Shown: piece after piece, positions 22,987 to 33,883 of the stretch
Layout of the letters: the number at the start of each line of letters is the position of its first letter
How positions within the stretch are numbered: the first letter of the stretch is position 1
NCBI GenBank assembly: GCA_030737875.1
Contig: CM060923.1
Span: forward strand, 494,352,453 to 494,416,452
Direction of reading: 5' to 3'
Length of the DNA: 64,000 nucleotides
Source of the DNA: Allium sativum
Taxonomy: Eukaryota; Streptophyta; Magnoliopsida; Asparagales; Amaryllidaceae
The notes under the pieces: model-generated
Seen by the model: the letters and a program-made list of their open reading frames with translations, nothing else
Told to the model about the DNA's origin: nothing
Databases searched by the model: none
Made by a program: the position numbers and the translations under genes

Positions 22987-24063
22987 CATAATATACTTGG
23001 GTAATCGAATGAGTGTTTCTGACGGATAGGACGATGTGGCATTCAAAGAAATTAAAGAAATAATCTGTCAGAAGAGAAACGTGACCTCAAAACTTCACAA
23101 CCCGGAAGTAACAAAAGTTAGGCAAGGAAGCATGGCTAGTTGGGTCATACCCAAGCGGGTATATTATCACCATCTAGAGGACTTCCATATTTAACTTTTA
23201 AATCTCTTTCTCTGCTGTAGCTTTCGGAAACGGTAAATCGAGCTCAACCGTAGGAGTGATAATATATTCGTTACACTCAAGCTAAATGAGTGGACGGTCA
23301 TGTGTGGCCGGGTTACAAGACGTTCTTGTTGAACCCCAGTGTATCCTCTCTAGAGTACACTGATCGGTGTGAGCTCCCACACCCTATCTGTTGGAATCCA
23401 ATCTCCAATACGCGCTCTGCTATTTTAGATTGTATACTATATACGTGAACGTGAGATGCAAGCGTTTCACTAGATAACTATTTATTTGATACAAACTATT
23501 GTAATATTAAACGTTTTGATATAAATACTTGGTCATTATCCATATGCTAGTTATGGTTTGGCCTAATGATTTCTAAGGTAAATAAATCGGTCAACATGAA
23601 ACCTTAATACTTATTTCCCTGTTTACATCTGTATAACTATGTTTCCTCACACTAGTCCCCTAACCGACCTAGAGTTTATTTCTGTGTTTCCTAAACTCTT
23701 GGGTACTCATAATTTTTATTATGAGTAGACAAGTGAATTCAGGTAGGCAAGTGGAACCTGATGAAGTGGAAATTCAAGACCCTAGTAGCATATCTGTTTA
23801 GTTACCCAGTTTAAGTATCTATGTTATTGTAATGTGGTACTGTATAATTATTCTGTTGAACCATGATGATGATGTATTATGTCGTGTACTATAATGTATC
23901 AGACTCTATGATGTAATATATTATGTATTTGTAAAATTCCGCTGTGAGATTCTGATGTCTTCCTATTCTTCTATTCTATAAGTTCTATCTTTTCTATCTC
24001 ATCTTCTAAATCCTTTCAATAATGACATGACTTTCGGAGTATCGAAAATTGTGTCGTTACAAT

Positions 24064-24075
24064 TGGTATCAGAGC
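24064..24075 (+). promoter_or_regulatory. Primer-binding site, gypsy2
   Basis: TGGTATCAGAGC two bases after the 5' LTR end; tRNA-iMet type. Confidence 0.93.
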
Positions 24076-24236
24076 TTAGGATTTCTGAACACCTAGGCTT
24101 TGAGTTAGTGCTGAGAGTGCATATTTTTATAAAAACCATATAGTATAGGATGACCTTAGTTATTAATTTAGGTTATCCCTAGGACTGTTTTCCGAATGAG
24201 TATTAACTCTAAAATCATATACTCGGAAAGTTGACA
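24076..24236 (+). other. gypsy2 leader between primer site and gag
   Basis: The leader contains a stem of about 9 bp, GGATGACCT...AGGTTATCC (one G-T pair), near 24149-24179. A second, bulged stem GAGTAT...ATACTC with TTCC/GGAA ends just before the gag start. The position parallels the leader hairpins of the LARD/host family, but the sequences are unrelated. Confidence 0.4.
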
Positions 24237-25172
24237 ATGAGTTCTCAAGCAAGGCGAGGCCGAGGAGCAAGTCGGGCAACTACGACAAATGGACACACTG
24301 TTAATCAAACCTAAGTAGATAAAATTGAAGTGGTCCAAGCACCAACACAGCCAAACTTCGCTATGATTTGCAAGAACTACACTACTCTGGGAGGAAAGAC
24401 TTTTAAGGGAACTGAATCACTGGTTGATGTCCAAGCATGGACTAGATCATGTGAGAATATTTTTAAGTGACTGAAATTGGATGACGAGTATAAATGTCTT
24501 TTAGCTTCATGGAATCGGGAGGGAGCTGCAGCTATCTGTTGGGATGCCCAGACTGCAAACACTCCGGAGGAGAATTTTACTTGGGCAATGTTCAAAGAAG
24601 CTTTTGAAGCTCAGTATCAGCCAGCAACTGGTAAAACAAGGATGTATCGAGACTTCATCGACCTGAAACAAGAGAACATGACTGTCACTGAGTACGAGAA
24701 CAAGTTCAATGCACTGTCAAGCTTTGGACCGGAGTTGGTAAATACCTCACTGAAGAAGAATGAGATGTTCGTAACTGGACTGAAGGGTAGTCTGCAAGGC
24801 CGTATGATGGGGCATCTGAAAGACCCATTTGTTGAACTCGTGGATTTAGCTCTCAGGTATGAAGCCCTAGATGCAAAGAACCCAACAGCAGCAAAGGCTC
24901 AGACTGGAGAAGCGAGTGGAGGAAATACCCAGAAAAGGAAGTTTAACCCCGACTGGAAAGATAACAAGAACCAAGGAAAAGCAGTTCAGCAGAAAACTGA
25001 AAATCGGTTCAAGAACGTTTTGTGTCACAACTGCAAACAGAACGGGAGATTACAAGATTCTGCAAACAGAAGGGAAACAAGAAACCCCAGCAACCACAAC
25101 AGCAGCAAAGGAAACCTCAGCAGCAACAACAACAACAATATCAGCAGACGATTCAGAGAAATGAAATGGTAG
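24237..25172 (+). pseudogene. gag: gag (capsid/nucleocapsid) of gypsy2, broken
   Basis: Gag forms the virus-like particle and binds the element RNA. The start ATG at 24237 (MSSQARRGRG...) opens a frame that is stopped at 24312 (TAA) and again at 24468 (TGA, at the place where related Gags have Trp), yet continues in the same frame to 25172. The capsid-like part reads ...FTWAMFKEAFEAQY...VTEYENKFNALSSF..., the retrotransposon-gag domain pattern. The first zinc knuckle begins CHNCKQNG in this frame but is cut by a frameshift near 25050-25060. The second knuckle continues in the next frame, with Tyr in place of its last Cys. No functional Gag is expected. Confidence 0.88.
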
Positions 25173-26152
25173 TGAAGAATCTCTGTTTTAACTGTCACCA
25201 GCCTGGTCACATGGTGAAACACTATCCATTGATGAAAAGGGCACCACAGGCAAAAGTCTATGCCATTAAGAATGAACCATCTGGCTCTCAGAGTGTGAAG
25301 GGGAAGGGAGTGCTGGAAGGTACTTTACAATTTAAAGGAATTTTCCTTCGAGTTTTATTTGATACCAGCGCTTCACACAGTTTTATTTCCTCTGAAACCA
25401 TAGACCAATTTAACCTTAAACCAATTATTTCCCCAAACACAATTTGCGTATCAAATCCAATTGGTGGTAAAACTGAGTTGAAAATGTGTTGTGAGGATAT
25501 AGCACTGTTATACCTCTCACATTCCTTTCGTTTCGATTTCTATATCCTAGATTTAAAAAGTTTCAATTTTATTCTTGGATTGGACTGGCTAAGCGAGTTC
25601 CAAGCTAAGATAAAATGTGATAAAGAAACCATAACCTTGATAACAAGCTCAGACCGTAAAGCTAGGATACCTTGTGGAAAACCTGGTATTCATACCTGTA
25701 GTTTTCTATACGCCCGAGAAGCTCCCCAAGAGAACCTTGAAACACTGGACGTAGTTAGAGAATTCAAAGATATATTTGAAGAAGTCGTAAGTTTACCTCC
25801 TCATCGGGAGATAGAATTCCGAATCGATTTAATTCCAGGAGCGAGACCAATAGTTCAACCAAAAAGACGTATAGCCCCAAAGGAAGATTTGGAACTGGAG
25901 AAACAAACTCGGGATTTGCTGAATAAAGGCTTAATCCGACCTAGTTTTTCTAGTTGGGGCTCGGCAGTAGTTTTTGTAGTAAAGTCTAATGGGTTGTTAC
26001 GACTGTGTGTAGATTACCGAGAATTAAACAAAGTAACCATCAGAAAAAAATCCTTTACCCCGAATCGACGATCTTTTCGATCAATTGCACGGAGCAACAG
26101 TATTCTCCCAAATGGACCTAGCAACAGGATTTCACCAATTGAGAATCGCTGA
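25060..26152 (+). pseudogene. pol: Nucleocapsid tail, protease and N-terminal RT of gypsy2, broken
   Basis: After a Gln-rich linker comes a CX2CX4HX4 knuckle (CFNCHQPGH) whose final Cys is Tyr. The aspartic protease core reads [11 protein letters not shown], so the usual DTG is DTS, followed by the flap-side motif LGLDWL. The RT N-terminus shows [15 protein letters not shown] and [11 protein letters not shown]. The frame is lost at an A-run near 26042-26050, so the translation to 26152 is out of frame at its end. Protease would cleave the polyprotein and RT would copy the RNA; neither can be made intact here. Confidence 0.88.
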
Positions 26153-26549
26153 GGATAGCATTCCTTTAACAGCATTTAGAGGCCCGGATTCCTTTTATGA
26201 GTGATTGATTATGTCGTTCGGTCTAACCAACGCACCAGCAGTTTTCGTGGATTTGATGAACAGAGTCTTTAGGAAAATTCTGAACAAGTTCGCTCTAATT
26301 TTCATTGACGATATTCTAATTTATTCAAAAATTGAAGAGGAGCATCGCTATCATCTTAGAGTAGTCCTAGAAACTCTAAGGAAAAACGTATTGAAAGCCA
26401 AATTTTCAAAATGTCATTTTTGGAAGTCTGAAGTGAGATTTTTGGGGCATATTGTAAATGGAGATGGAATATCGGTAGACCCAGTAAAAATGAATCGGTA
26501 CAACAATGGAGACAACCTCGTACACCAACCGATGTTCGAAGTTTCCTAG
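26050..26549 (+). pseudogene. pol: RT palm/fingers of gypsy2, broken
   Basis: In the shifted frame the [14 protein letters not shown] motif is readable, then a TGA at 26202 where related enzymes have Trp. [12 protein letters not shown] and the catalytic [10 protein letters not shown] follow, with both Asp residues retained. The frame breaks again around 26500, just before the conserved DVRSFLGL motif. Confidence 0.87.
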
Positions 26550-27600
26550 GATTGGCGGGATATTACTGAAGATTCATTCAAGACTATTCAAAGATATCGT
26601 CTCATCTGACGAAGTTAACAAAGAAAAACCAAAAGTTTATTTGGACCCCAAAGTGTGAAGAATCTTTTCAAGAATTAAAGAAGAGATTAACGGAAGCTCC
26701 AGTATTAGCTGTTCCAGATGGAACAAGTGGGTTTGTAGTTTACACTAACGCTTGTGTTGGATTAGGAGCTGTGTTGATGCAGAATGGTCATGTAATTGCA
26801 TATGCAAGTAGAAAATTAAAGATACACGAAAAGAATTATGCAACTCACGATCAGGAGTTATTAGCGATTGTTTTTGCATTAAAAATGTGGAGACATTATC
26901 TGTTGGGTGGAAAATTCGAGCTTTTTACAGACCATCAACCATTGAAGTATCTATTTTTTCAGAAGGATTTAAACTTAAGACAACAATGATGGTTGGAATT
27001 TCTTGCATCATATGATTTGGATATCATTTACACCCCCGGCAAAGCAAATGTGGTAGCAGACGCTTTAAGCAGAAATGCGATTTTATCCCCATTGGAGGTC
27101 ACACTGACTCTCTAAGAAAGGATTATGAGCAATCAAAGAAGAGATGCCAAACTGAAAAAGATCATTCAAGGAGGCACGGATGGAAAGGAGTCTGATTTCG
27201 AGTTGGATAACCGAGGAGTGTTAAGGATTAACAACAAATTATGTGTTCCAGATGTGGATGGGTTGAGGCAAGAAGTTTTGAATGAATGCCACGCATCGAG
27301 GTTGAGCATCCGTCCAGGAATTCATAAAATGAATAACGATATGAAATGAGTATTCTGGTGGCCAGGAATGAAGAAGGATATTACAACTTTTGTGAATGAA
27401 TGTCTATGTTGTCAGCAAGTCAAAGGAGATCATCAAAAGACTGCTGGACTATTACGATCATTAGAGATACCCAACTGGAAGTGGGAAATGATATCGATGG
27501 ATTTTATCGATGGATTGCCAAGGATAAAAAGAGGATTTGAAGGAATTTGGGTAATTGTCGATCGGCTGACAAAAAGCGTGCATTTTATTCCATAAAAACC
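26520..27600 (+). pseudogene. pol: RT thumb, RNase H and integrase N-terminus of gypsy2, broken
   Basis: The readable order is [10 protein letters not shown], then RNase H with [14 protein letters not shown] (the usual catalytic Asp of YTDAS is Asn), [28 protein letters not shown], and [15 protein letters not shown]. The integrase zinc-binding region (H..H..CLCC) and ISMDFIDGLPR follow. In-frame stops lie near 26987 (TGA), 27114 (TAA), 27347 (TGA) and 27593 (TAA). Confidence 0.87.
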
Positions 27601-28546
27601 GACACGAACAGCCGCATATTCAGCCGAAGTTTTCATGAGAGAAATTGTACGACTACATGGAGTCCCAGCAAGCATTGTAAGCGATAGAGATCCCATCTTT
27701 ACAAGTAAATTTTGGGAACCATTGCAAAAGACTTTGGGAACGAGATTGAATCTCAGTACAGCTTACCATCCTCAAATGGACGGTCAGACTGAGAGAGTAA
27801 ACCGGATATTGGAGGATTTGTTAAGAGCATGTATTCTAGATTTAGGGGGATCATGGGAAGATCATCTACACCTGGTGGAATTCACTCATAACAATAGTTA
27901 CCGGGCGAGTATATAGATGGCACCATACGAAGCACTGTATGGAAGACCTTGTAAAGCACCTGCGTGTTGGATCGAATCTGGAGACAAATTAGTACCTGGA
28001 CCAAATATGATCCGAGAAGCAACGGAGAAGGTGGAGTTGGTGAAGTTAAGGATGAAAGAAGCTCAAGATCGCCAGAAAAGCTATGCTGATCAAAGGCGAA
28101 GAGTTCTTGTATTTGATATAGGAGATCTGGTATTTGTGAAGATTTCAACGATGAGAGGGGTTGTGAGATTTGGAAAAGCCGGAAAGTTAACTCCGCGATA
28201 TGTTGGACCTTTCCGAATTCTGGAGAGAATTGGTTTTATATCCTATAGAGTTGAACTACTAGAACATATAGCAGGAATTCACAACGTATCCCACGTATCT
28301 CATTTAAGAAAGTGTTTGCACGATCCGTCTTTAATTCTGGAACCATCTGTTCAGCAAGAGATAGAGATTGAACCAGATTTGACGGTAATTCGACAGTCAT
28401 TCTGCATTATCGATAGAGAGGAAAAGCAGCTTCGCAACAAAGCGGTAAGTCTGCTAAAGATTCAGTGGAACGATAATCCGAAGGATTGCACATGGGAAAC
28501 CGAAAAACATATCAGGAAATTATACCCGGATTTTTCTATAGATTAG
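27601..28546 (+). pseudogene. pol: Integrase core and C-terminal chromodomain-like region of gypsy2
   Basis: The core shows VSDRDPIFTSKFW and TAYHPQMDGQTERVN, supplying the second Asp and the Glu of the DDE triad; the first Asp is upstream in MDFIDG. A TAG near 27914 interrupts the frame before MAPYEALYGRPC. The GPY/F-type segment (YVGPFRILERIG) and a C-terminus ending LRNKAVSLLKIQW...CTWETEKHIRKLYPDF resemble Tekay/Del chromodomains, which steer integration to particular chromatin. The last 209 codons are intact. The stop is at 28544-28546. Confidence 0.9.
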
Positions 28547-28707
28547 GTATATTTTACTATTTGGATGTTTGGATGAAATGAAACCTTGGATTTCTTCATT
28601 TCTGTGAGCATTGGTATGTGCAGTTGTTGATTCAGTTTATTAGGACTTATGAACTCTCTTGTTATGATCCTATCATTGAGGAGTTCTATTTCCTTGTTAC
28701 TTTCCAG
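28547..28707 (+). other. Spacer between pol and the acidic ORF
   Basis: 160 bp without an ORF. No splice-acceptor or promoter consensus is convincing, apart from pyrimidine-rich TTTCCTTGTTACTTTCCAG directly before the next ATG; it could be a 3' splice site for a subgenomic mRNA (inference). Confidence 0.4.
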
Positions 28708-29380
28708 ATGGCACCTTTAATGAGCTAGGAAAAGACACACCCCACACCAGATTGAGAGACTGCAGGCCAAGAGAGCTAGAGTAAGAGATTCAGAAGACAT
28801 TAGAGAGAGGTCACCGAGTGAAGATGAGGGCACTTACAGGACATCTGAGGAGTCGGATGTCGGTAGAGACGAACCGATGGAGCAAGAGGCAGACAGTCAG
28901 GGATTCTCAGAGGAAGACGACATAGTGATGATAGAGACAAGTTTTGGAGGTAGTGATAGCGATAACGACAGCGACATGGATGAGGATGATGCGGAGGATA
29001 TGGACATTGATGGCAACGAAGAAGATAAAGAAGAATACGAGGAGGAAGAGGAGGTTGTCCCGAAGACACCGATCGCTGCTATGGGGGAACAACCAGAGGA
29101 GTTTGTGGACCCAGTATTAGCGATATGGGCGAGACTAGAGCAGGCTCTAGTAAAGTATCATGCAGTAGGTGGACGGGTAGAGATCTTTGGAGATTATGGT
29201 TATCCCGCGATACAAGTGTATCTACTTCCACCAGTAGAGGTTATAGAGATTTCCGACGACGAGGAGGAGGAACCAGTTACCCAGGGGATAATGGAGGTTT
29301 TAGAGCCATCAGACGACGATGACGAAGTGGTTGAAGTTGTGAACATCTCGGATGACGAGTGGATATTATGTAGCCTATAA
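28708..29380 (+). pseudogene. Additional acidic ORF downstream of pol, with SUMO-interaction-like motifs
   Basis: I do not recognise this gene. ATG at 28708 opens six codons to a TAG at 28726. A one-base shift there joins a frame open from 28727 to 29380, so the ancestral product was probably about 220 residues; the intact part from ATG 28877 is 167 codons. The N-terminal part is basic (RKRHTPHQIERLQAKRARVR, nuclear-signal-like). It is followed by a very acidic middle and a hydrophobic/acidic C-terminus with VIEISDDEEEE (from residue 122 of the 167) and VVNISDDEW (from 154), both like type-a SUMO-interacting motifs. Standard chromovirus gag-pol has no such ORF. The host gypsy element lacks it. 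Its frame has decayed less than pol. Nuclear or SUMO-related function is inference. Confidence 0.6.
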
Positions 29381-29560
29381 CTTGAATTAGTCAAGTATAA
29401 CTAGGTATGTAGTATGTTATGTATGACTAGTACGAGTATGAAACTAGTGTATAATTATAATGTACTAAGTGGTTATGATATGAAGTATCATCTTTCGGGA
29501 AAATCTTTCTATCTTTCTTACTTAAATTTCGGGGACGAAATTCTTATAAGGGGGGTGGAC
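29381..29560 (+). other. gypsy2 3' untranslated region and polypurine tract
   Basis: Short non-coding tail ending in AAGGGGGGTGGAC directly before the 3' LTR TG at 29561. The upstream word GGGGACGAAA is shared with the LARD1 interior (4624-4633). Confidence 0.8.
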
Positions 29561-32500
29561 TGTAATGTCCCGACTTTTTCTAGTTTTTAATAATCATTTT
29601 AATAAGAAAATAAAATGAGAATGCTAGTTAAAAACAAAACTAAAGTGATTCTTGATACATATGTGAAAACATATGTATGTAAAGATAGAGATAATAATGT
29701 ATATACTTGTTTGATCTGGGGATTTGAAAATATAAAAAAACAAGTATACTACATTCAAATAGAAATCACAAGTGAGAATGCATATAAATATAAATAGTTC
29801 ATAGTTTAACCATTTTAACAAAAGCGAGGTTCTATAAAACAAAAGCCATATGAGATGAATTATATAAAGGGTATTTTGTTCACTTTAAAGATAAAGAAAG
29901 GTTTTAAACAAAAACAACACAATATGTATGAATATGGCAAGAGACAATTCGGCTATAACATGAACAAATGGAACATAAAACATTTGATCTTTTTACCAAA
30001 ACAAATATCTTGAACATGAGACAAAAAAAAGCACACACGAAACAAAAACCATTAATGAGTGATACTATAAACAGTAAGACTAAGATTTACCAAACCATTT
30101 CCTAAAAGCACCTAAAACCCCTCATTTTCAGTTTTGCATGTGCACCACTTGCTAAAAGAAAATATCGACAAAGAAAGAGATAAGAAAAACCCATTTTTAT
30201 AATGCTTTAAAATCTATAGAGGATACATGCATTTAATGAAGGTATGACTCAAGCTTCTAGAAGGGGTAACCTAGTACAAATCTATTGGCTATGAAACCTT
30301 AATAAACAAACCTTTTCTTGCATAACAGCCATAGGAGACTAAGGGGGTAAGGGTTAAGGCTAATGGGAAATTCACTGTTGAAACCATGTGTAGGAAATTA
30401 ATTTTAAAACCTTGAACTCAACTATAAATACACCTCAAACCTCTCACATTTTTCTCACAACAAAATTGAAGCTCATACTAATTTCTGAAGTCATTCTACT
30501 GAGATCTTGGAGAGCATTAAGGTGAGTGAAACATTGTTAAATTTCTTGTTTTGAATGTTACTGTAAAACAGTTTGCATATAGCTTTAACTGCAAAGTTTT
30601 GCTGTGATCCTCATTTGTTACTGTCAACAAGTAAAGTATGATGTTAGAACACCCTGATCTACATCCGTATAAACTAATATCCATGTAGAAAACATAATAG
30701 GATGTTTGTGCAAGTTTGGTTGATGATTCACAGGATTTTAGTTAAACCTATAATGTGTTCTGGTAAAACGCAGAGCATTTTGCACCTGATCCCTGACAAT
30801 AAATAGAAACCAGATGTTTCACATTTGATTGATGAAAATCCTAGGAAATAGTATATACATATTATACATTAGCAAATCAAATCAAAGAAGAAGCATTTAC
30901 AAAATCCTGGATGATCAAAAACAGAACACAGTATACCATCTGTTAACCCTCTGTAAACTCAAAAATTCAAACAAGGTAAAACCAGTTTTTGATTACATAA
31001 ATAGAATTAGGGTAGCAAATCATGATTTTTAAAATAAATTTCACGATTTTTAATAACGTGGAACTCGAGAATTTTGGGGATGGACGGAAAAAGGTTTTGG
31101 GGGAAATTCCGATGATCGTCGCCGTTGAACTCCAGGGCGAAAGGAGGGAAGGAGCGTGGGGGTTCATGGATCATCAGAAAAATATAAATTAATTTATCCA
31201 TTGCTATGATAATGAATCAAGAATAGGGTTTTAGTTGGGTTTTTGGGTTCAGTTTTCATCGCCGAACTGCTTCTCGAGGTGGCGACTAAGGGGGTGCGGC
31301 CCAGGGGGGTTTGCGGCGTCAGGGAGTGGTGGTGACATGGCAGGAAGAGGACGGCAGCCAGGGGACAGGGCGAGGCACGGTGGTGGTTTTCCTAGATGGT
31401 GCTTTTTCAGTCGAGAAGTGTGGTACGGTGAAAATACTGTACACGTCGAGTTGGTGGGACCCAGGGACTTCAACGAGATCCGGTGGGGGTGACCGACGTG
31501 CGGAGTTGGTCGGCGGTGGTCCAGAGGGGCTACGATGTGTGTGCACATGCACAGTTGTGCGTGTACAGGGAGTTGAAGGCTGGTACTTTGGCAAAGTAGC
31601 AAGGCGTTTGGCAAATGGTGTGGCGCACGGGGAAAATGAGGTGAACGGCATGTGCAAGGTGGTCTGGTACTTTAAGGTGGTACTTCCAATAAGTTTTGAA
31701 AAATTGGTACTTCCGATTTAATCTTGGCAAACAAAAATCATAGTCATGGCAAGGGGTTTTTAGGTTCGGTCACTGGTACTTTGGCACTTCGCCAAGTACA
31801 AGGTGGTACTTTAGAAATTATGATCGTGGCAAGGTATTTTTGAAGTGAACGATGGTCGTGGCAAGGCCTGGTACTCTGGTACTTTGGCACTTTGCCAAGT
31901 ACCGAGTGGTACTTTGCAAATCCATGCAGCGCGTGTGATTTCTGAAGGAACGGACAGTCGTGACAAGGGTTTTTTCTAAACCTGGTAACTGGTACTTTAC
32001 CATAAACCGGTACTTTGGCAAATCTGAACGAGATTTTTAAATTTAAAACTTGAAAATAAATAAATTTTGAAAATAAATTAAATAAATAAATAAAAAAGAA
32101 GAGTTTTTATTGAATTAGTCGAAGGCAAGTGGAAAGAAGAAGCAGAAGATCAAAACGAAAAGTTCGACTGTAGAAGTTTGATCAGTTTTGAAATTTAAAT
32201 AACAAGCGAATAATTAATTTAAATTATTAATTTAAATTACTTATAATTAAATAAACATAAGGGGGTGATTTAAAAAGGGAAGTAGAGTTTGAAACATCGT
32301 CTGAGCACTGATGATAAAAGAAGAAAAAATGCCATGTGCGAAGCACGTGCATTACCTGTTCATTCCCAAGTGAGGATAAAAATTGAACAAAACACTGTGT
32401 GCAAATGCATACACCTTAACTGATTATTTTTAAAAGATAATTAAACTATTCTGATATGAACCAGGTTAACAAACACTGTTTGTTTAATGGTAATTAATCT

Positions 32501-33883
32501 GTAACTGAATAATAATCATGATTAAGCCGATAAAAATTCATCGACTATAAAAGATATTCGTACATCGTTTCGAAGAGTCCGGAATAAATATTCCACTTCG
32601 ACTCGAAGTATATGACGCATGTCAGAATACTGAAGACGACGATGTACAAGAGTGATTTTAAAAAGTATTTTCGGTCTGTTCTATTCAAGGACAAACCCGA
32701 ATGGACGAGTGTCTGACAACGTATATCAGTTAGATTCTATACATCGAATTTACGTAAGTATATTACGTTGGTAGTGGAGAAATTCGTTTCTCTTAGCTTT
32801 ATTACCCTTAATATACTTGGGTAATTGAATGAGTGTTTCTGACGAATAGGACGATGTGGCATTCAAAGAAATTAAAGAAATAATCTGTCAGAAGAGAAAT
32901 GTGACCTCAAAACTTCACAACCCGGAAGTAACAAAAGTTGGGCTAGGCAGCATGGCTAGTTGGGTCATACCCAAGCAGGGTATATTATCACCGTCTAGAG
33001 GACTTCCTTATTTAACTTCTTAAATCTCTTTCGCTGCTGTAGCTTTCGGAAACGGTAAATCGAGCTCAACCGTAGGAGTGATAATATATTCGTTACACTC
33101 AAGCTAAATGAGTGGACGGTCATGTGTGGCCGGGTTAAAAGACGTTCTTGTTGAACCCCCAGTGTATCCTCTCTAGAGTACACTGATCGGTGTGTGCTCC
33201 CATACCCTGTCTGTTGGAATCCAATCTCCAATACGCGCTCTGCGATTTTAGATTGTATACTATATACGTGAACGTGAGATGCAAGCGTTTCACTAGATAT
33301 CTATTTACTTGATACAAACTATTGTAATATCAAACATTTTGATATAAATACTTAGCCATTATCCATATGCTAGTTATGGTTTGGCCTAATGATTTCTAAG
33401 GTAAATAAATCGGTCAACATGAAACCTTAATACTTATTTCTCTGTTTACATCTGTATAACTATGTTTCCTCACACCAGTCCCCTGACTGACCCAGAGTTT
33501 ATTTTTGTGTTCCTAAACTCTTGGGTACTCATAATATTTATTATGAGTAGACAAGTGAATTTAGATAGGCAAGTGGAACCCGATGAAGTGTAAATTCAAG
33601 ACCCTAGTAGCATATCTGTTTAGTTACCCAGTTTAAGTATCTATGTTATTGTAATGTGGTACTGTATAATTATGCTGTTGAACCATGATGATAATGTATT
33701 ATGTTGTGTACTATAATGTATCAGACTCTATGATGTAATATATTATGTATTTGTAAAATTTCGCTGTGAGATTCTGATGTCTTCCTATTCTTCTATTCTA
33801 TAAGTTATATCTTTTCTATCTCATCTTCCAAATTCTTTCAATAACGACACGACTTTTGGGGTATCGAAAATCGTGCCGTTACA
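29561..33883 (+). repeat. gypsy2 3' LTR, 4323 bp
   Basis: It runs from TGTAATGTCCCG to CGTGCCGTTACA and carries the same order of elements as the 5' LTR. Several open frames of 60-136 codons in the G-rich island (31235-31730) differ in length between the two LTRs and on both strands, so I do not call them genes. Confidence 0.93.

Larger units (their letters stand above)
19760..24061 (+). repeat. gypsy2 5' LTR, 4302 bp
   Basis: It runs from TGTAATGTCCCG to GTGTCGTTACA, directly before the primer site. It differs from the 3' LTR by many substitutions and small indels, so this insertion is older than LARD1 or LARD2. It contains a TATA box, a G-rich island (21250-21760), a cluster of GGTACTT palindromes and hairpin D. 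Confidence 0.93.
19760..33883 (+). mobile_element. Full-length degenerate Ty3/gypsy chromovirus (gypsy2)
   Basis: The LTRs are 19760-24061 and 29561-33883. The interior is 5499 bp with primer site, gag, protease, RT, RNase H, integrase with a C-terminal chromodomain-like segment, an extra acidic ORF and a polypurine tract. The domain order (integrase after RNase H) and the C-terminal LRNKAVSLLKIQW...TWETE pattern place it among chromoviruses, most like the Tekay/Del clade (family knowledge). At least eight stops and frameshifts make it non-autonomous. The flanks GTTGT (left) and GTAGC (right) do not form a clear 5-bp duplication. Confidence 0.93.

Noticed and set aside
23533..23569. gypsy2 counterpart of hairpin A
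   Set aside because: TCATTA/TAATGA pairs in the 5' LTR, but the 3' LTR copy has a mismatch (CCATTA), so I do not count it as support for covariation.
25090..25160. Gln-rich coding repeat as a separate gene
   Set aside because: It is the CAA/CAG linker of the gypsy2 gag between the two zinc knuckles; the opposite-strand Leu-rich ORF is its shadow.
28877..29394. Antisense ORFs (28800-29069, 29200-29394) opposite the acidic ORF
   Set aside because: They are shadows of GAN-rich codons and are Ser/Thr/Pro-rich without domain features.
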